Shown piece by piece: positions 49,193-56,317 of a stretch of DNA of 64,000 bases. The DNA is from a virus: positions 1 through 64,000 of IMG/VR virus record IMGVR_UViG_3300019888_000005. The stretch is one strand, 5' to 3'. How positions within the stretch are numbered: position 1 is the stretch's first letter; the number at the start of each line of letters is the position of its first letter. The notes beneath the pieces were generated by a model. That model made no database searches and was not told the DNA's origin. It saw only the letters and a list, made by a program, of their open reading frames with translations. Made by a program: the position numbers and the translations under genes.

Positions 49193-49217
49193 CGTTTCCG
49201 CCCGGTGTCAGTATATT
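49189..49217 (+). promoter_or_regulatory. Phage promoter, GTAACG-type, overlapping a stop codon
   Basis: GTAACG (49189-49194), 17 nt, TATATT (49212-49217). The box is part of AAACGTAACGTTT, nearly palindromic, and contains the TAA stop of the glutaredoxin gene. Leader CCCCACGACGGAGAGG follows. Confidence 0.7.
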
Positions 49218-49269
49218 ATTTGTAGAGGCACACAACCTCAATAGATCCCCACGACGGAGAGGTAAGACG

Positions 49270-49539
49270 ATGTCACAACACCCGGACCCGATAGAGGTCT
49301 TTCGGAGTGCGCAACGTGCCCAAGCTGCCGTCGATGCGATGGGAATGGGACCTCAACCCTCTTTCGCCGCTCAGGCCCTGGAGCGTATGACCCACCGTCT
49401 GTGCGAGATGATCGACATTCTTACCGAGCACGAGTCGTTCGAGAGCGATTCCGTCGATGCGCGGCTGCCGGAAGGTAGTTGGCTCGAACTCAAGTACGCA
49501 CTGCGCAACATCTTGAACGACAAGGAGATTCGGGCATGA
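49270..49539 (+). CDS. Hypothetical protein
   Basis: An 89-residue acidic helical protein (VFRSAQRAQAAVDAMGMGPQPSFAAQALERMTHRLCEMID). First gene of its unit with GGAGAGG upstream. ATGA overlap with the next gene. Unknown. Confidence 0.65.
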   Translation: MSQHPDPIEVFRSAQRAQAAVDAMGMGPQPSFAAQALERMTHRLCEMIDILTEHESFESDSVDARLPEGSWLELKYALRNILNDKEIRA

Positions 49540-49847
49540 ACGAACAGTCGATGTCGGTGGTCGAGCTTCAGAGACTGGTACAGAAGCTGGAGGAAGCAAT
49601 CTACGATACCGATGTGGAGCTGAGCGTCAATCAACTTTCCGATGTCGACACTGCACAGTTCCGCAGTCTGCCCAATCAGCTCTGGCTCTCGCTGAACAGC
49701 GGCGACCTCATGACAGCGATTCTGGATGCTGAGGAACTCAAGAACAAGGCGGAACGGTTCGCCTACGTAGTGGACAACCAGGATGTCGTCAAGAAGGCCA
49801 ATCATCTGTTCAACGAAATTATGTTCGCCTCCGAGAAGGTGAGCTGA
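49536..49847 (+). CDS. Helical hypothetical protein
   Basis: A 103-residue acidic, Leu-rich helical protein (VVELQRLVQKLEEAIYDTDVELSVNQLSDV). Probably a helical bundle. Unknown. Confidence 0.65.
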   Translation: MNEQSMSVVELQRLVQKLEEAIYDTDVELSVNQLSDVDTAQFRSLPNQLWLSLNSGDLMTAILDAEELKNKAERFAYVVDNQDVVKKANHLFNEIMFASEKVS

Positions 49848-49853
49848 GAGGGA

Positions 49854-50075
49854 ATGGTTGTGCAACGCAAGACCCAGAGGGGGAAACGCCTGGTGGCGTA
49901 CGTCGCACCCACCGGAACCGTGTACCACCGCGATCCCGAGTGCGCGCACGCCAAGACGGGCTATTACATCACCACGGCATCGGTAGAGGTGAAGCTGACC
50001 AGGTTCGACCTGTTCTTCATTCGAGCAAGTCTGATGGCGTGCAAGGCCTGCGCGAGAAGGACGGTGGGGGCGTGA
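49854..50075 (+). CDS. Small Cys/His metal-binding-like protein
   Basis: A 73-residue basic protein. VYHRDPECAHAKTGY and later ACKACARR give H-x4-C-x-H ... C-x2-C, a layout found in short phage proteins thought to bind zinc. GTGA overlap with the next gene. Confidence 0.62.
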   Translation: MVVQRKTQRGKRLVAYVAPTGTVYHRDPECAHAKTGYYITTASVEVKLTRFDLFFIRASLMACKACARRTVGA

Positions 50076-50356
50076 TCTTCCGTGTGACGTTCGGGCAGCA
50101 GTACAGCTATCAGCTCCATCCGACCTACGAAGCAGCTCACCCGGACGGGTGGCTGGAGATCGTGGCCGACAGCGAGTCCCAGGCGCGGGCAGCGACACAG
50201 GTGCTGCTCAAGCAGCATTACTCGATGCTCTACGACGAGCGGGAGTGGAAGAAGGAATGGGAGGACAAGCATTTCCCGGCAGGCTGCATCGAGCGTTTCG
50301 ATGCCGCTACTGTGCTGGGCACCACGGTAACAACAGTGCCACTAAAAAATATATAG
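50072..50356 (+). CDS. Hypothetical protein
   Basis: A 94-residue protein from GTG 50072. VTFGQQYSYQLHPTYEAAHPDGWLEIVADSESQARAA; the strand-helix pattern DGWLEIVAxSExQARAA recurs widely in phage proteins, function unknown. Its last codons contain the next promoter. Confidence 0.64.
   Translation: MIFRVTFGQQYSYQLHPTYEAAHPDGWLEIVADSESQARAATQVLLKQHYSMLYDEREWKKEWEDKHFPAGCIERFDAATVLGTTVTTVPLKNI
50327..50355 (+). promoter_or_regulatory. Phage promoter, GTAACA-type, inside the end of a gene
   Basis: GTAACA (50327-50332), 17 nt, TATATA (50350-50355), within the final codons of the preceding gene. Leader with CCCCACGAG and CCCCCACGGAGGAG before the ATG at 50415. Confidence 0.6.
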
Positions 50357-50414
50357 TTAACGTAAGACCACGACGATTACCCCACGAGAAACCCCCACGG
50401 AGGAGATCCATCCC

Positions 50415-50663
50415 ATGAGCACATCTGTACGTAGTACCAGAACCATTGCGCCCATTGTGCCCATCGTTCCGAACGACACGTTCGTATTGCCCTTCAAGTG
50501 CCGTATTGCCTGGCACGCCTGGTCGAAGTGGGCGGAGATCGAAATCTATTTGATAAGTATGAAGACAGGTCATCGCACCGAAGAGACCATCGACCGGCAG
50601 GAGCGAGTCTGCCTCAGGTGCGACAAACGTCAGCGCACCGGATTTCGGGCGGACGGACGATGA
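50415..50663 (+). CDS. Small protein with CxxC
   Basis: An 82-residue protein. After a Thr/Pro/Val start, FKCRIAWHAWSKWAEIEIYL and RVCLRCDKRQRTG give Cys residues in zinc-ribbon-like spacing. It resembles its neighbour at 50660 (HAW...CLRCD), so the two may be paralogues. Confidence 0.64.
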   Translation: MSTSVRSTRTIAPIVPIVPNDTFVLPFKCRIAWHAWSKWAEIEIYLISMKTGHRTEETIDRQERVCLRCDKRQRTGFRADGR

Positions 50664-50989
50664 GCCCCCAGAAGAAGAAGGTCGTTGCCGGAGAAGACAT
50701 CAGGCCTGTCGTGCAGGGCATGTCTCGACCACACGCGGAGTGTCGCTCCTGGCGACATGCGTGGACCGGGGACAACGTCACGTCGGTACGGCGTAACGTG
50801 TTTCTCGTCGAGTTGAAGTGCCTACGGTGCGACGTCAAACGTCATCAGGAGATCAACAGCAGGACCGGCGTGGTGTTGGAGCGATGGCGACACAATTACC
50901 ACGATGCGAACTACCTTCTCAAGGGCCAGGGCAAACTCACCGACGCGGAAAAGGGGTTCATCCGCCTACGCTCAATTGGGGCGACATGA
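50660..50989 (+). CDS. Hypothetical protein with HAW...CLRCD motif
   Basis: A 109-residue protein. CRSWRHAWTGDN and ELKCLRCDVKRHQEIN repeat the motif pair of the protein at 50415; the tail GVVLERWRHNYHDANYLLKGQG is basic. This C..W.HAW...C..C pattern recurs in actinobacteriophage small proteins and suggests a zinc ribbon. Confidence 0.66.
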   Translation: MSPQKKKVVAGEDIRPVVQGMSRPHAECRSWRHAWTGDNVTSVRRNVFLVELKCLRCDVKRHQEINSRTGVVLERWRHNYHDANYLLKGQGKLTDAEKGFIRLRSIGAT

Positions 50990-51016
50990 TTTTTTATCAA
51001 GGAGTAGGTGAGTTCG

Positions 51017-51229
51017 ATGAAGGTTACTGCACACATAACGGTCGACGTGGATACGGACAGATGGTCAAATCTGGTCGACTCCGAGGGTCAGGTGGCGTCG
51101 GAGGTTCGTAAGGATATCCAGCGCGATATGCGCAAGATCGTCCTGGATGACTATCGCAAGAGCGGCCTGCTGTTGCACGAGCCACCCGAGACCGAGGACG
51201 TCCTGCCAGAGGTGGCGGGGACGGGGTGA
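51017..51229 (+). CDS. Small hypothetical protein
   Basis: A 70-residue protein (MKVTAHITVDVDTDRWSNL...KDIQRDMRKIVLDDY). One strand pair plus helix. The ATG follows AAGGAGTAGG. GTGA overlap with the next gene. Unknown. Confidence 0.62.
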   Translation: MKVTAHITVDVDTDRWSNLVDSEGQVASEVRKDIQRDMRKIVLDDYRKSGLLLHEPPETEDVLPEVAGTG

Positions 51230-51552
51230 CTTATGTCGTGTTCGTCGTAGGAAACGAGGACCTTACCGAGGGTAGGGGCCCGGAGGTTGTTCACTCGGCG
51301 CACGTCGTGCGCACCAAGGACGACTGGCAGGACTATGTCGAGGAGGCTCGTCGTTCCAGTGCGCAGGGCACACCGGGCAGTGTCTACTTGATCAGTTCTC
51401 GTGATCTGCTCTACGGGCCGTGCAACAGCGAATCTCGTTGTCCCCACAGGGCCGAATGCGTATGGAGTGCTGGTAAGTACATCAATCGTGAGGACGATCC
51501 TGATTACCAAGAATATCTTCGACTCAAGAATCGCTTCGAGATTTTCGATTGA
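51226..51552 (+). CDS. Hypothetical protein
   Basis: A 108-residue protein from GTG 51226. YVVFVVGNEDLTEGRG and LLYGPCNSESRCPHRAECVWS give Cys spacing like a small metal site. Unknown. Confidence 0.62.
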   Translation: MTYVVFVVGNEDLTEGRGPEVVHSAHVVRTKDDWQDYVEEARRSSAQGTPGSVYLISSRDLLYGPCNSESRCPHRAECVWSAGKYINREDDPDYQEYLRLKNRFEIFD

Positions 51553-51571
51553 GCAGGATCGTCTTGCTCGA

Positions 51572-51736
51572 ATGAGTAGAAAGACCGTCGTTCGCATCTG
51601 TGCCCTGTTCTTCCTGTCCGCGATGACGGGCGTGATCGCGGGGTGTCTGCTCTACGACCACTACCACCCACCACGGCCTCGTGATTACGTCGTCACGGTG
51701 ATCCCCAACGAATCTGGACTACACGTGAGGACGTGA
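51572..51736 (+). CDS. Small predicted lipoprotein
   Basis: A 54-residue protein. MSRKTVVRICALFFLSAMTGVIAGC has a basic start, a hydrophobic core and a lipobox-like VIAG before Cys 25. The mature part is only 30 residues. Tiny phage lipoproteins in other systems block receptors and exclude later phages (Llp of T5 is the known case), so an exclusion role is possible here. Confidence 0.6.
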   Translation: MSRKTVVRICALFFLSAMTGVIAGCLLYDHYHPPRPRDYVVTVIPNESGLHVRT

Positions 51737-51737
51737 G

Positions 51738-51953
51738 ATGACTGTCGAGGAATTTGCTGCGCTGCTGGGCAAGAACGGCTCGTTCACACTGATGATGTCG
51801 CTGTTCGACGAAGGGACGGTAGTCAGTGATAACACCTGGACTTTGGCATACGAGACGAACGACGACAGTCGTACCCACGACGTCTACATCAACGAATCTC
51901 CCACGCTGGCTGAAGCATTGACTGCGCTCGCTCTTCGATTGGAGAACCGATGA
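51738..51953 (+). CDS. Small hypothetical protein
   Basis: A 71-residue acidic protein (MTVEEFAALLGKNGSFTLMMSLFDEG...). The ending SPTLAEALTALALRL is a helix often found in such small phage proteins. ATGA overlap with the next gene. Confidence 0.62.
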   Translation: MTVEEFAALLGKNGSFTLMMSLFDEGTVVSDNTWTLAYETNDDSRTHDVYINESPTLAEALTALALRLENR

Positions 51954-52267
51954 CGAACGTCACGACCGGAACCGAACGCATCTTGCGACACCACATGAGT
52001 GTTCCGACACCGTGCGTCGTAGGCGACCTCGAACAGCTCATCGGTATGTTTTCGACGCAGGGTCCGCAGTCCGACTACATGGACCGTGCCAACGTTATCG
52101 CCGACGACACGGCGGTGCACATCACCTGGGATGAAGTGCTCGACAAGGACTGGCAGAGCCCGTTGGACAGATTCCAGGTATGGCTCCGAGACAATGCGCT
52201 CGGCGCGCCGGACGACATCGCTTTCGTCCTTCAGAAGATCGAGCAGTTCAAGGCACAGAGGAGATGA
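51950..52267 (+). CDS. Hypothetical protein
   Basis: A 105-residue protein (RHHMSVPTPCVVGDLEQLIGMF..VHITWDEVLD). Alpha/beta mix, coupled by ATGA at both ends. Unknown. Confidence 0.62.
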   Translation: MTNVTTGTERILRHHMSVPTPCVVGDLEQLIGMFSTQGPQSDYMDRANVIADDTAVHITWDEVLDKDWQSPLDRFQVWLRDNALGAPDDIAFVLQKIEQFKAQRR

Positions 52268-52728
52268 GAATCGCGGTCGAGTTCTCGGAAGAGATATTCG
52301 GTGACATAAAGATTTCCGGTAGGTATCCCGACTACGCCAAGACCGGAATGGATTGGCTGAAGGTCTCCATCACGGTACGCCAGGAATCCTCGGACGAGAC
52401 GGACACCTTCTACGTCAGTTGCGTATGGGGCTTCGCCTACAAGGGCAACGGAATGTGGAGCTACGGCATACCGGACCTCGATGCCGTGAGTGTGTGTTAT
52501 CGCGCCTACGACGAGGAGTCCACGGTGACCGAACACCACGTGGCGCTCTCGGTGTATCACGCGGTGGTGGCGTTCTACAATCCGTTCTGGGGCTCCGGTG
52601 TCCCGGAGCAGGGTTTCGATCCACCTTCGGTCGACCGTCTCAACTCTGCGCGCAAGGTCGCGCTCGTGGAGGAGATGGGCAGGGTCAACCAGGAGACGGC
52701 CAAGCTGGCGAAGGCGATGGACGCGTGA
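52264..52728 (+). CDS. Hypothetical protein
   Basis: A 154-residue protein. FSEEIFGDIKISGRYPDYAKTGMDWLKVSITV and DTFYVSCVWGFAYKGNGMWSYGIPDLDA read as an antiparallel sheet with conserved-type Trp/Tyr, followed by a helix. GTGA to the next gene. Unknown. Confidence 0.64.
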   Translation: MRIAVEFSEEIFGDIKISGRYPDYAKTGMDWLKVSITVRQESSDETDTFYVSCVWGFAYKGNGMWSYGIPDLDAVSVCYRAYDEESTVTEHHVALSVYHAVVAFYNPFWGSGVPEQGFDPPSVDRLNSARKVALVEEMGRVNQETAKLAKAMDA

Positions 52729-53006
52729 ACATCTACGCTCTCACACCTCACGGCCCACGCGGGTGGGACGAGTTCATCGGGTTCGTGGTGGTGGCACAGT
52801 CTTCTGGCACGGCACGGCGGTTGGCGGGGAGCACAGCCAAGCCGTTCGACCCGCACGTCGAGGAAGATCACTTCATGGCTAACGTTCATGGAGCTGAACG
52901 CGCCTTCTGGAACGACCCCGAGACCACGCTCTGTCGGAAGGTGGGTGTCTACACCGGCACGTGCACCACGGCGCACGTCGTACTGACCAGTTATCATTCC
53001 GGGTAA
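52725..53006 (+). CDS. Hypothetical protein
   Basis: A 93-residue protein from GTG 52725. IYALTPHGPRGWDEFIGFVVVAQSSGTARRLAG, with later WNDPETTLCRKVGVYTG; this arrangement (VVVA..SxxARxLA...G.E...W..P..T.C..V) is common in actinobacteriophage proteins of unknown function. Confidence 0.64.
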   Translation: MNIYALTPHGPRGWDEFIGFVVVAQSSGTARRLAGSTAKPFDPHVEEDHFMANVHGAERAFWNDPETTLCRKVGVYTGTCTTAHVVLTSYHSG

Positions 53007-53060
53007 AGATCAAGCAGCACAACACAATCCGACCAAGAAGAAACACGAGGGAGCAGTCAT

Positions 53061-53567
53061 ATGAGCACCAGGTGTGTTGTTGGCATCATTTCGGAGTCCG
53101 GCAAGGTGGGGCGTTATTCGCATTGGGATGGGTATCTCGACGCCAAGTTGCCCACCTTGGCAGCCATCGTTGCGCGAGACGGGGCAACTCAGGCCGGGAA
53201 TATGCTTATGGCGCAGGACCGGGGAGGGTGGTCCTCGCTGGACGAGAATGCCAGTCTTGTACAGGAATCGACACTGGGTGGCCGCTCGGAAATCATCGTG
53301 GGGTACGGCGAGGCCTATCGGGATGTCGAACCGCAGAAGCCGATCACCTTCGTGGAGGCCGAGGCGGATGGAATGATCGAATATGCCTATTTCGTCGATG
53401 TGCGAATGGGCGTAACGTACGGCGACATCCATTGGCATGAGTTCAACTACGGCGGTCGCCCGGACAAGCGGGGGATTCTCTCTCCCGCACAGTTCGACAG
53501 GGTGGCGGAGTACCTGATGCAGTTGAGCGAGAACGAAGCCGCCAACACCGAAGTTGTAGAGGCCTGA
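53061..53567 (+). CDS. Hypothetical protein, YARHG-type or peptidase-like fold uncertain
   Basis: A 168-residue protein. STRCVVGIISESGKVGRYSHWDGYLDAKLPTL is reminiscent of conserved phage proteins whose start TR..I.......G....YCHWDGYP..lG..L lies before a helical body; ours has the same SHWDGYLDAKLPTL block. Function of that family is unknown. ATG after CACGAGGGAG. Confidence 0.68.
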   Translation: MSTRCVVGIISESGKVGRYSHWDGYLDAKLPTLAAIVARDGATQAGNMLMAQDRGGWSSLDENASLVQESTLGGRSEIIVGYGEAYRDVEPQKPITFVEAEADGMIEYAYFVDVRMGVTYGDIHWHEFNYGGRPDKRGILSPAQFDRVAEYLMQLSENEAANTEVVEA

Positions 53568-53570
53568 ATC

Positions 53571-53753
53571 GTGTGGAGCTATTTCGTCGAAGGGCTTGTC
53601 ACCGGAGGTGTGCTGGGCTACGTGGCACGCATGGGGCACCAATCTCTTCGCAAGTACAGCCGGGAACACTACCTAGCGGAACATCGTGAGCGTCTATGGG
53701 CGCGCATCGAGGAGAATCGTGATGACGACAACGCCTCGCCTTCTAAAACCTGA
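53571..53753 (+). CDS. Small membrane-associated protein
   Basis: A 60-residue protein from GTG 53571. Residues 3-20 (SYFVEGLVTGGVLGYVARM) form a short hydrophobic segment with Gly spacing; the rest is charged and helical. It overlaps the next gene by 32 bases. Confidence 0.56.
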   Translation: MWSYFVEGLVTGGVLGYVARMGHQSLRKYSREHYLAEHRERLWARIEENRDDDNASPSKT

Positions 53754-54057
53754 CGAAACGTATTGTGCGCGGTGCCAACAGATATTCGTCAACGGGGACG
53801 CATACGATGTCCATCTTGCGAATCGCACCGGGTGCGCCACGGATAACGGACTGGTGCGTCGTGGGGACGTGTGGTGCTTCCCCGGACGAGACCGCACGCA
53901 CAAACCTCGACGCACTCCAGCGCAGGCAGCGTTCGATCGCATCATGACCGAGGTGAACTATCGACAGCAGTTCTTGAACAAGAACGCGCGACGTCGATTC
54001 AGCGACAGCGATATCGAGAAGGTGCTGGCAGCACTGGAGAGAGACAGGGACCGATGA
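53722..54057 (+). CDS. Protein with zinc-finger-like N-terminus
   Basis: A 111-residue protein. ETYCARCQQIFVNGDAYDVHLANRTGCATD has C-x2-C-x13-H-x6-C, a finger-like site, then basic tail KKNARRRF. Similar sequences with CxxC..H....GC are frequent as small DNA-interacting phage proteins. ATGA overlap with the next gene. Confidence 0.62.
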   Translation: MTTTPRLLKPDETYCARCQQIFVNGDAYDVHLANRTGCATDNGLVRRGDVWCFPGRDRTHKPRRTPAQAAFDRIMTEVNYRQQFLNKNARRRFSDSDIEKVLAALERDRDR

Positions 54058-54398
54058 AGACTGACCAAGAAATCAAGGAACAAGCGGCAACGCATTGGAC
54101 GGAGATGACCGTCGACAAGGCCACCCGGTCCATGATGACGCTGTCAGTGGACGAGTTGCGCGCATTGCTGGCCGAGGTGTGGGACGACGGTTACGACCTG
54201 GGCGTGTCCGACGAATGCAGCAGTGTGGACAACATCGGGATCGCGGGCATGGGAATGAAGGTCGCCCCAGCGCGCGAGAATCCTTACCGGGAATCTCGTT
54301 TCACGGAGAGGCCCGAGACGAGCAGTATGGAATTCAGACCGGCACCCATTCAGAGCCCTGGCGCAGGCCGGGGAGGATATGAGGATCATGACCACTGA
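54054..54398 (+). CDS. Hypothetical protein
   Basis: A 114-residue acidic protein. LSVDELRALLAEVWDDGYDLGVSDECSS, then ARENPYRESRF; the W..GY..G.......NPYR pattern recurs in small phage proteins (also visible in the proteins at 42772, 43461 and 39964). Unknown. Confidence 0.64.
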   Translation: MKTDQEIKEQAATHWTEMTVDKATRSMMTLSVDELRALLAEVWDDGYDLGVSDECSSVDNIGIAGMGMKVAPARENPYRESRFTERPETSSMEFRPAPIQSPGAGRGGYEDHDH

Positions 54399-54900
54399 CA
54401 GCAAGCCCAAGCCCACGGCGGTCCTGGTGGACTGTGATGGCACTCTCGTCGACGTACGCCCCGTCCGGCACCTCGTGATGAACAAGCCCGCGAACTTTCG
54501 TGCCTTCCACGAGCAGGCCGAGGATTGTCCGCCGATCCAGGAGGCACTGGACTTCTGCGCCGAGGCCAGAGAGTCCGGACATCAGATCGTTATCGTGACG
54601 GCGCGCAAGGAGAAGTTCCGAGGTTCCACGGTGAACTGGCTCAATCGCCATATGCCCCACCATTATCACGGCCCGGTGATGCGCGACGATGACGACAATC
54701 GTCCCGACATCGAGGTCAAGGCGGGGATGCATCGTTGGTTGTGCACTGTCTTCGACATCGTGGGGGCCATCGACGACAACCCGCACGTCGTCGCGTTGTG
54801 GGAGGGTCTGGGTATCCCGACGATCACAGTTGAGGGTTGGGACCACGAGGCTGCCGCTGTCTACATCGAGCAGGTAAACAGAATGCCGGTGCGGCGATGA
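54388..54900 (+). CDS. HAD phosphatase, polynucleotide kinase 3'-phosphatase-like
   Basis: A 170-residue HAD-fold enzyme. VLVDCDGTLVDV is motif I (Asp nucleophile), IVTARKEKFRG holds motif II (Thr) and the basic residues, and MRDDDDNRPDIEVKAGM with VGAIDDNPHVV provides the late Lys and Asp pair. The T..RK..R..T..WL and D.R.D..VK pattern matches the 3'-phosphatase half of T4 Pnkp. The kinase half is missing, so it may clean 3' phosphates on cut RNA/DNA. Start 54388 or 54379. Confidence 0.8.
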   Translation: MTTDSKPKPTAVLVDCDGTLVDVRPVRHLVMNKPANFRAFHEQAEDCPPIQEALDFCAEARESGHQIVIVTARKEKFRGSTVNWLNRHMPHHYHGPVMRDDDDNRPDIEVKAGMHRWLCTVFDIVGAIDDNPHVVALWEGLGIPTITVEGWDHEAAAVYIEQVNRMPVRR

Positions 54901-55100
54901 GCGCTCACGACGAGCTGACTCCGTTGGAGTCCAACGCGCTCAAGTGGGTGCTGCTGTGCCAGCGCTATCAGTACGACCCGCTGACCGCTGACGTGACGTA
55001 CTTCGAACCCCGTCACCTCAGCGCGAAGCTCGGGATCGACCCGAACCACGAGCACGTGCATTTCGCCGCCGAGTCGCGTCCACCACCTACCGATGGGTGA
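54897..55100 (+). CDS. Small hypothetical protein
   Basis: A 67-residue protein (LTPLESNALKWVLLCQRYQYDPLTADVTYFEPRHL). Helical start, coupled by ATGA to the phosphatase. Overlaps the next gene by 8 bases. Unknown. Confidence 0.6.
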   Translation: MSAHDELTPLESNALKWVLLCQRYQYDPLTADVTYFEPRHLSAKLGIDPNHEHVHFAAESRPPPTDG

Positions 55101-55335
55101 TCCCGACATCGAGCTGGAGCTGGACAAGCTCCGCGTCGTGGGGCCACAGCTTGCCGCTACGGTGGCGTTCATTCAGTGGTTGCACGAGAACGGTATCGTT
55201 CTGGCACAACCCAATCCGGCGATAGGGATGCTGAGCAGACTGGAGGCTACTCCCGATCAGGTGGCAGCGGCGTTTCACGGCATCGACATGGTGCGACTGG
55301 AGAAGGAGCGCAAGAACTTTCTGGGGGAGAAGTGA
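55093..55335 (+). CDS. Small hypothetical protein
   Basis: An 80-residue protein, Leu/Ala/Glu-rich helices (DIELELDKLRVVGPQLAATVAFIQWLHENGIVLAQP). GTGA overlap with the tiny membrane peptide. Unknown. Confidence 0.62.
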   Translation: MGDPDIELELDKLRVVGPQLAATVAFIQWLHENGIVLAQPNPAIGMLSRLEATPDQVAAAFHGIDMVRLEKERKNFLGEK

Positions 55336-55430
55336 ACGGGCCTCGCGACAAACTTGAAGCGTTCTACTTCGGGTTCTTCTTCGGCCTGGTGTTCTCCGGT
55401 GTCGTTGTGGCCGTGTTCGGGTGGCGGTAA
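55332..55430 (+). CDS. Tiny membrane peptide, 32 residues
   Basis: A 32-residue frame fixed by a GTGA overlap. KLEAFYFGFFFGLVFSGVVVAVFGWR is one membrane span with repeated Gly at helix-packing spacing, so it probably oligomerises. Its TAA stop lies inside the next promoter box. Confidence 0.58.
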   Translation: MNGPRDKLEAFYFGFFFGLVFSGVVVAVFGWR

Positions 55431-55454
55431 CGTATTTTGTTTTTGATGTATAGG
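55427..55454 (+). promoter_or_regulatory. Phage promoter, GTAACG-type, overlapping a stop codon
   Basis: GTAACG (55427-55432), 16 nt, TATAGG (55449-55454). The TAA is the stop of the 32-residue membrane peptide. Drives the single gene at 55492. Confidence 0.55.
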
Positions 55455-55491
55455 CTCGTTGTACTCCACCACGATTGAGAGAGGGGCTCAC

Positions 55492-55692
55492 ATGCCCGCA
55501 TCACTTCCCTGGCAGGTCGATACCTACAACGTCGCTGCAATGTACGACGACGGCGAGATCGTCACCGCGGTGTTCGATGTGCCGACGAACTCCACCGACG
55601 ACGTGATCGAGATAGCAGCTCGTGAGACGCTGATCGACAACTACATCGGCACCCCTGCCATCGTGTCCATCGTGCTGTGCGGCGACTGGTAG
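55492..55692 (+). CDS. Small acidic hypothetical protein
   Basis: A 66-residue protein (VAAMYDDGEIVTAVFDVPTNSTDDVIEIAARETLID). Alone in its unit, between two promoters, with GAGAGGGG upstream. Single-gene units usually mean strong expression. Unknown. Confidence 0.62.
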   Translation: MPASLPWQVDTYNVAAMYDDGEIVTAVFDVPTNSTDDVIEIAARETLIDNYIGTPAIVSIVLCGDW

Positions 55693-55740
55693 AGAACGAC
55701 GGGCCATTGTTCCGGTGAGCCAGTTCCCGAAAAAATAAAT

Positions 55741-55769
55741 GTAACGTTTCCGGGTAAGTGTCCGATAGA
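55741..55769 (+). promoter_or_regulatory. Phage promoter, GTAACG-type
   Basis: GTAACG (55741-55746) with TTTCC after it as at 49189, 17 nt, GATAGA (55764-55769), a weak -10. Precedes the DUF732 gene. AT-rich AAAAAATAAAT lies upstream. Confidence 0.5.
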
Positions 55770-55824
55770 CCCCATGTAAAGCAGTTCACACGGAGCTGCA
55801 TATCACTTCCACGAAGGGCATTCC

Positions 55825-56235
55825 ATGACCACCCACGCCAGCTTCAACGTTCCGCAGGACCAGCCCGTCACGGCTGTCAACCCGAAGGTGTTCTTCGCCT
55901 TCGTCGCGTTGCTTGCCATCGTAGGCATCTTGGCCGGTGCGCTGCTGCACGACAACGGTACTTCTTCGACCAGTACTGCTACTGCTCCGGTCCAGACCAA
56001 GGACCAGTTGTACATCCAGCAGCTCGCGTCCATCGGCGTTGTCCCCCTCCACAGCGAGCAAGGCCTTATTTTCTTGGGACATCAGATCTGCGCGGAGCAG
56101 CAGCTCGGTGGTTCGCCGCAGATGTCGGCGGTGGAGTATGTCAGCAAGAACGACGTGGACTACTCGCAGGCTCAGGGAGCGGTTGCTATCGCGATTCGCG
56201 TCTACTGCCCCCAGTACAACACCTCCGACTACTGA
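55825..56235 (+). CDS. DUF732-like exported/membrane-anchored protein
   Basis: A 136-residue protein. Residues 21-41 (KVFFAFVALLAIVGILAGALL) are a membrane anchor; the outside part (QLYIQQLASIGVVPLHSEQGLIFLGHQICAEQQL..AVAIAIRVYCPQY) matches DUF732, a small disulfide-linked helical domain common in exported mycobacterial proteins: L...G......A...G..C..L.........A...A...YCP. The gene looks borrowed from a mycolata host and sits alone behind its own promoter, so it may change the cell surface. Confidence 0.75.
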   Translation: MTTHASFNVPQDQPVTAVNPKVFFAFVALLAIVGILAGALLHDNGTSSTSTATAPVQTKDQLYIQQLASIGVVPLHSEQGLIFLGHQICAEQQLGGSPQMSAVEYVSKNDVDYSQAQGAVAIAIRVYCPQYNTSDY

Positions 56236-56252
56236 CCCACCCGCTGGTCGCC

Positions 56253-56280
56253 GTAACGCTTTCCCGTCTGTTCCGATGCC
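56253..56280 (+). promoter_or_regulatory. Weak GTAACG-type promoter
   Basis: GTAACG (56253-56258) followed by CTTTCC as in other members, but only GATGCC where the -10 should be. Placed correctly ahead of the gene at 56318. Confidence 0.35.
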
Positions 56281-56317
56281 TGATGAGGATCGGAACTGTC
56301 CAGAGGAGGACCCACCC

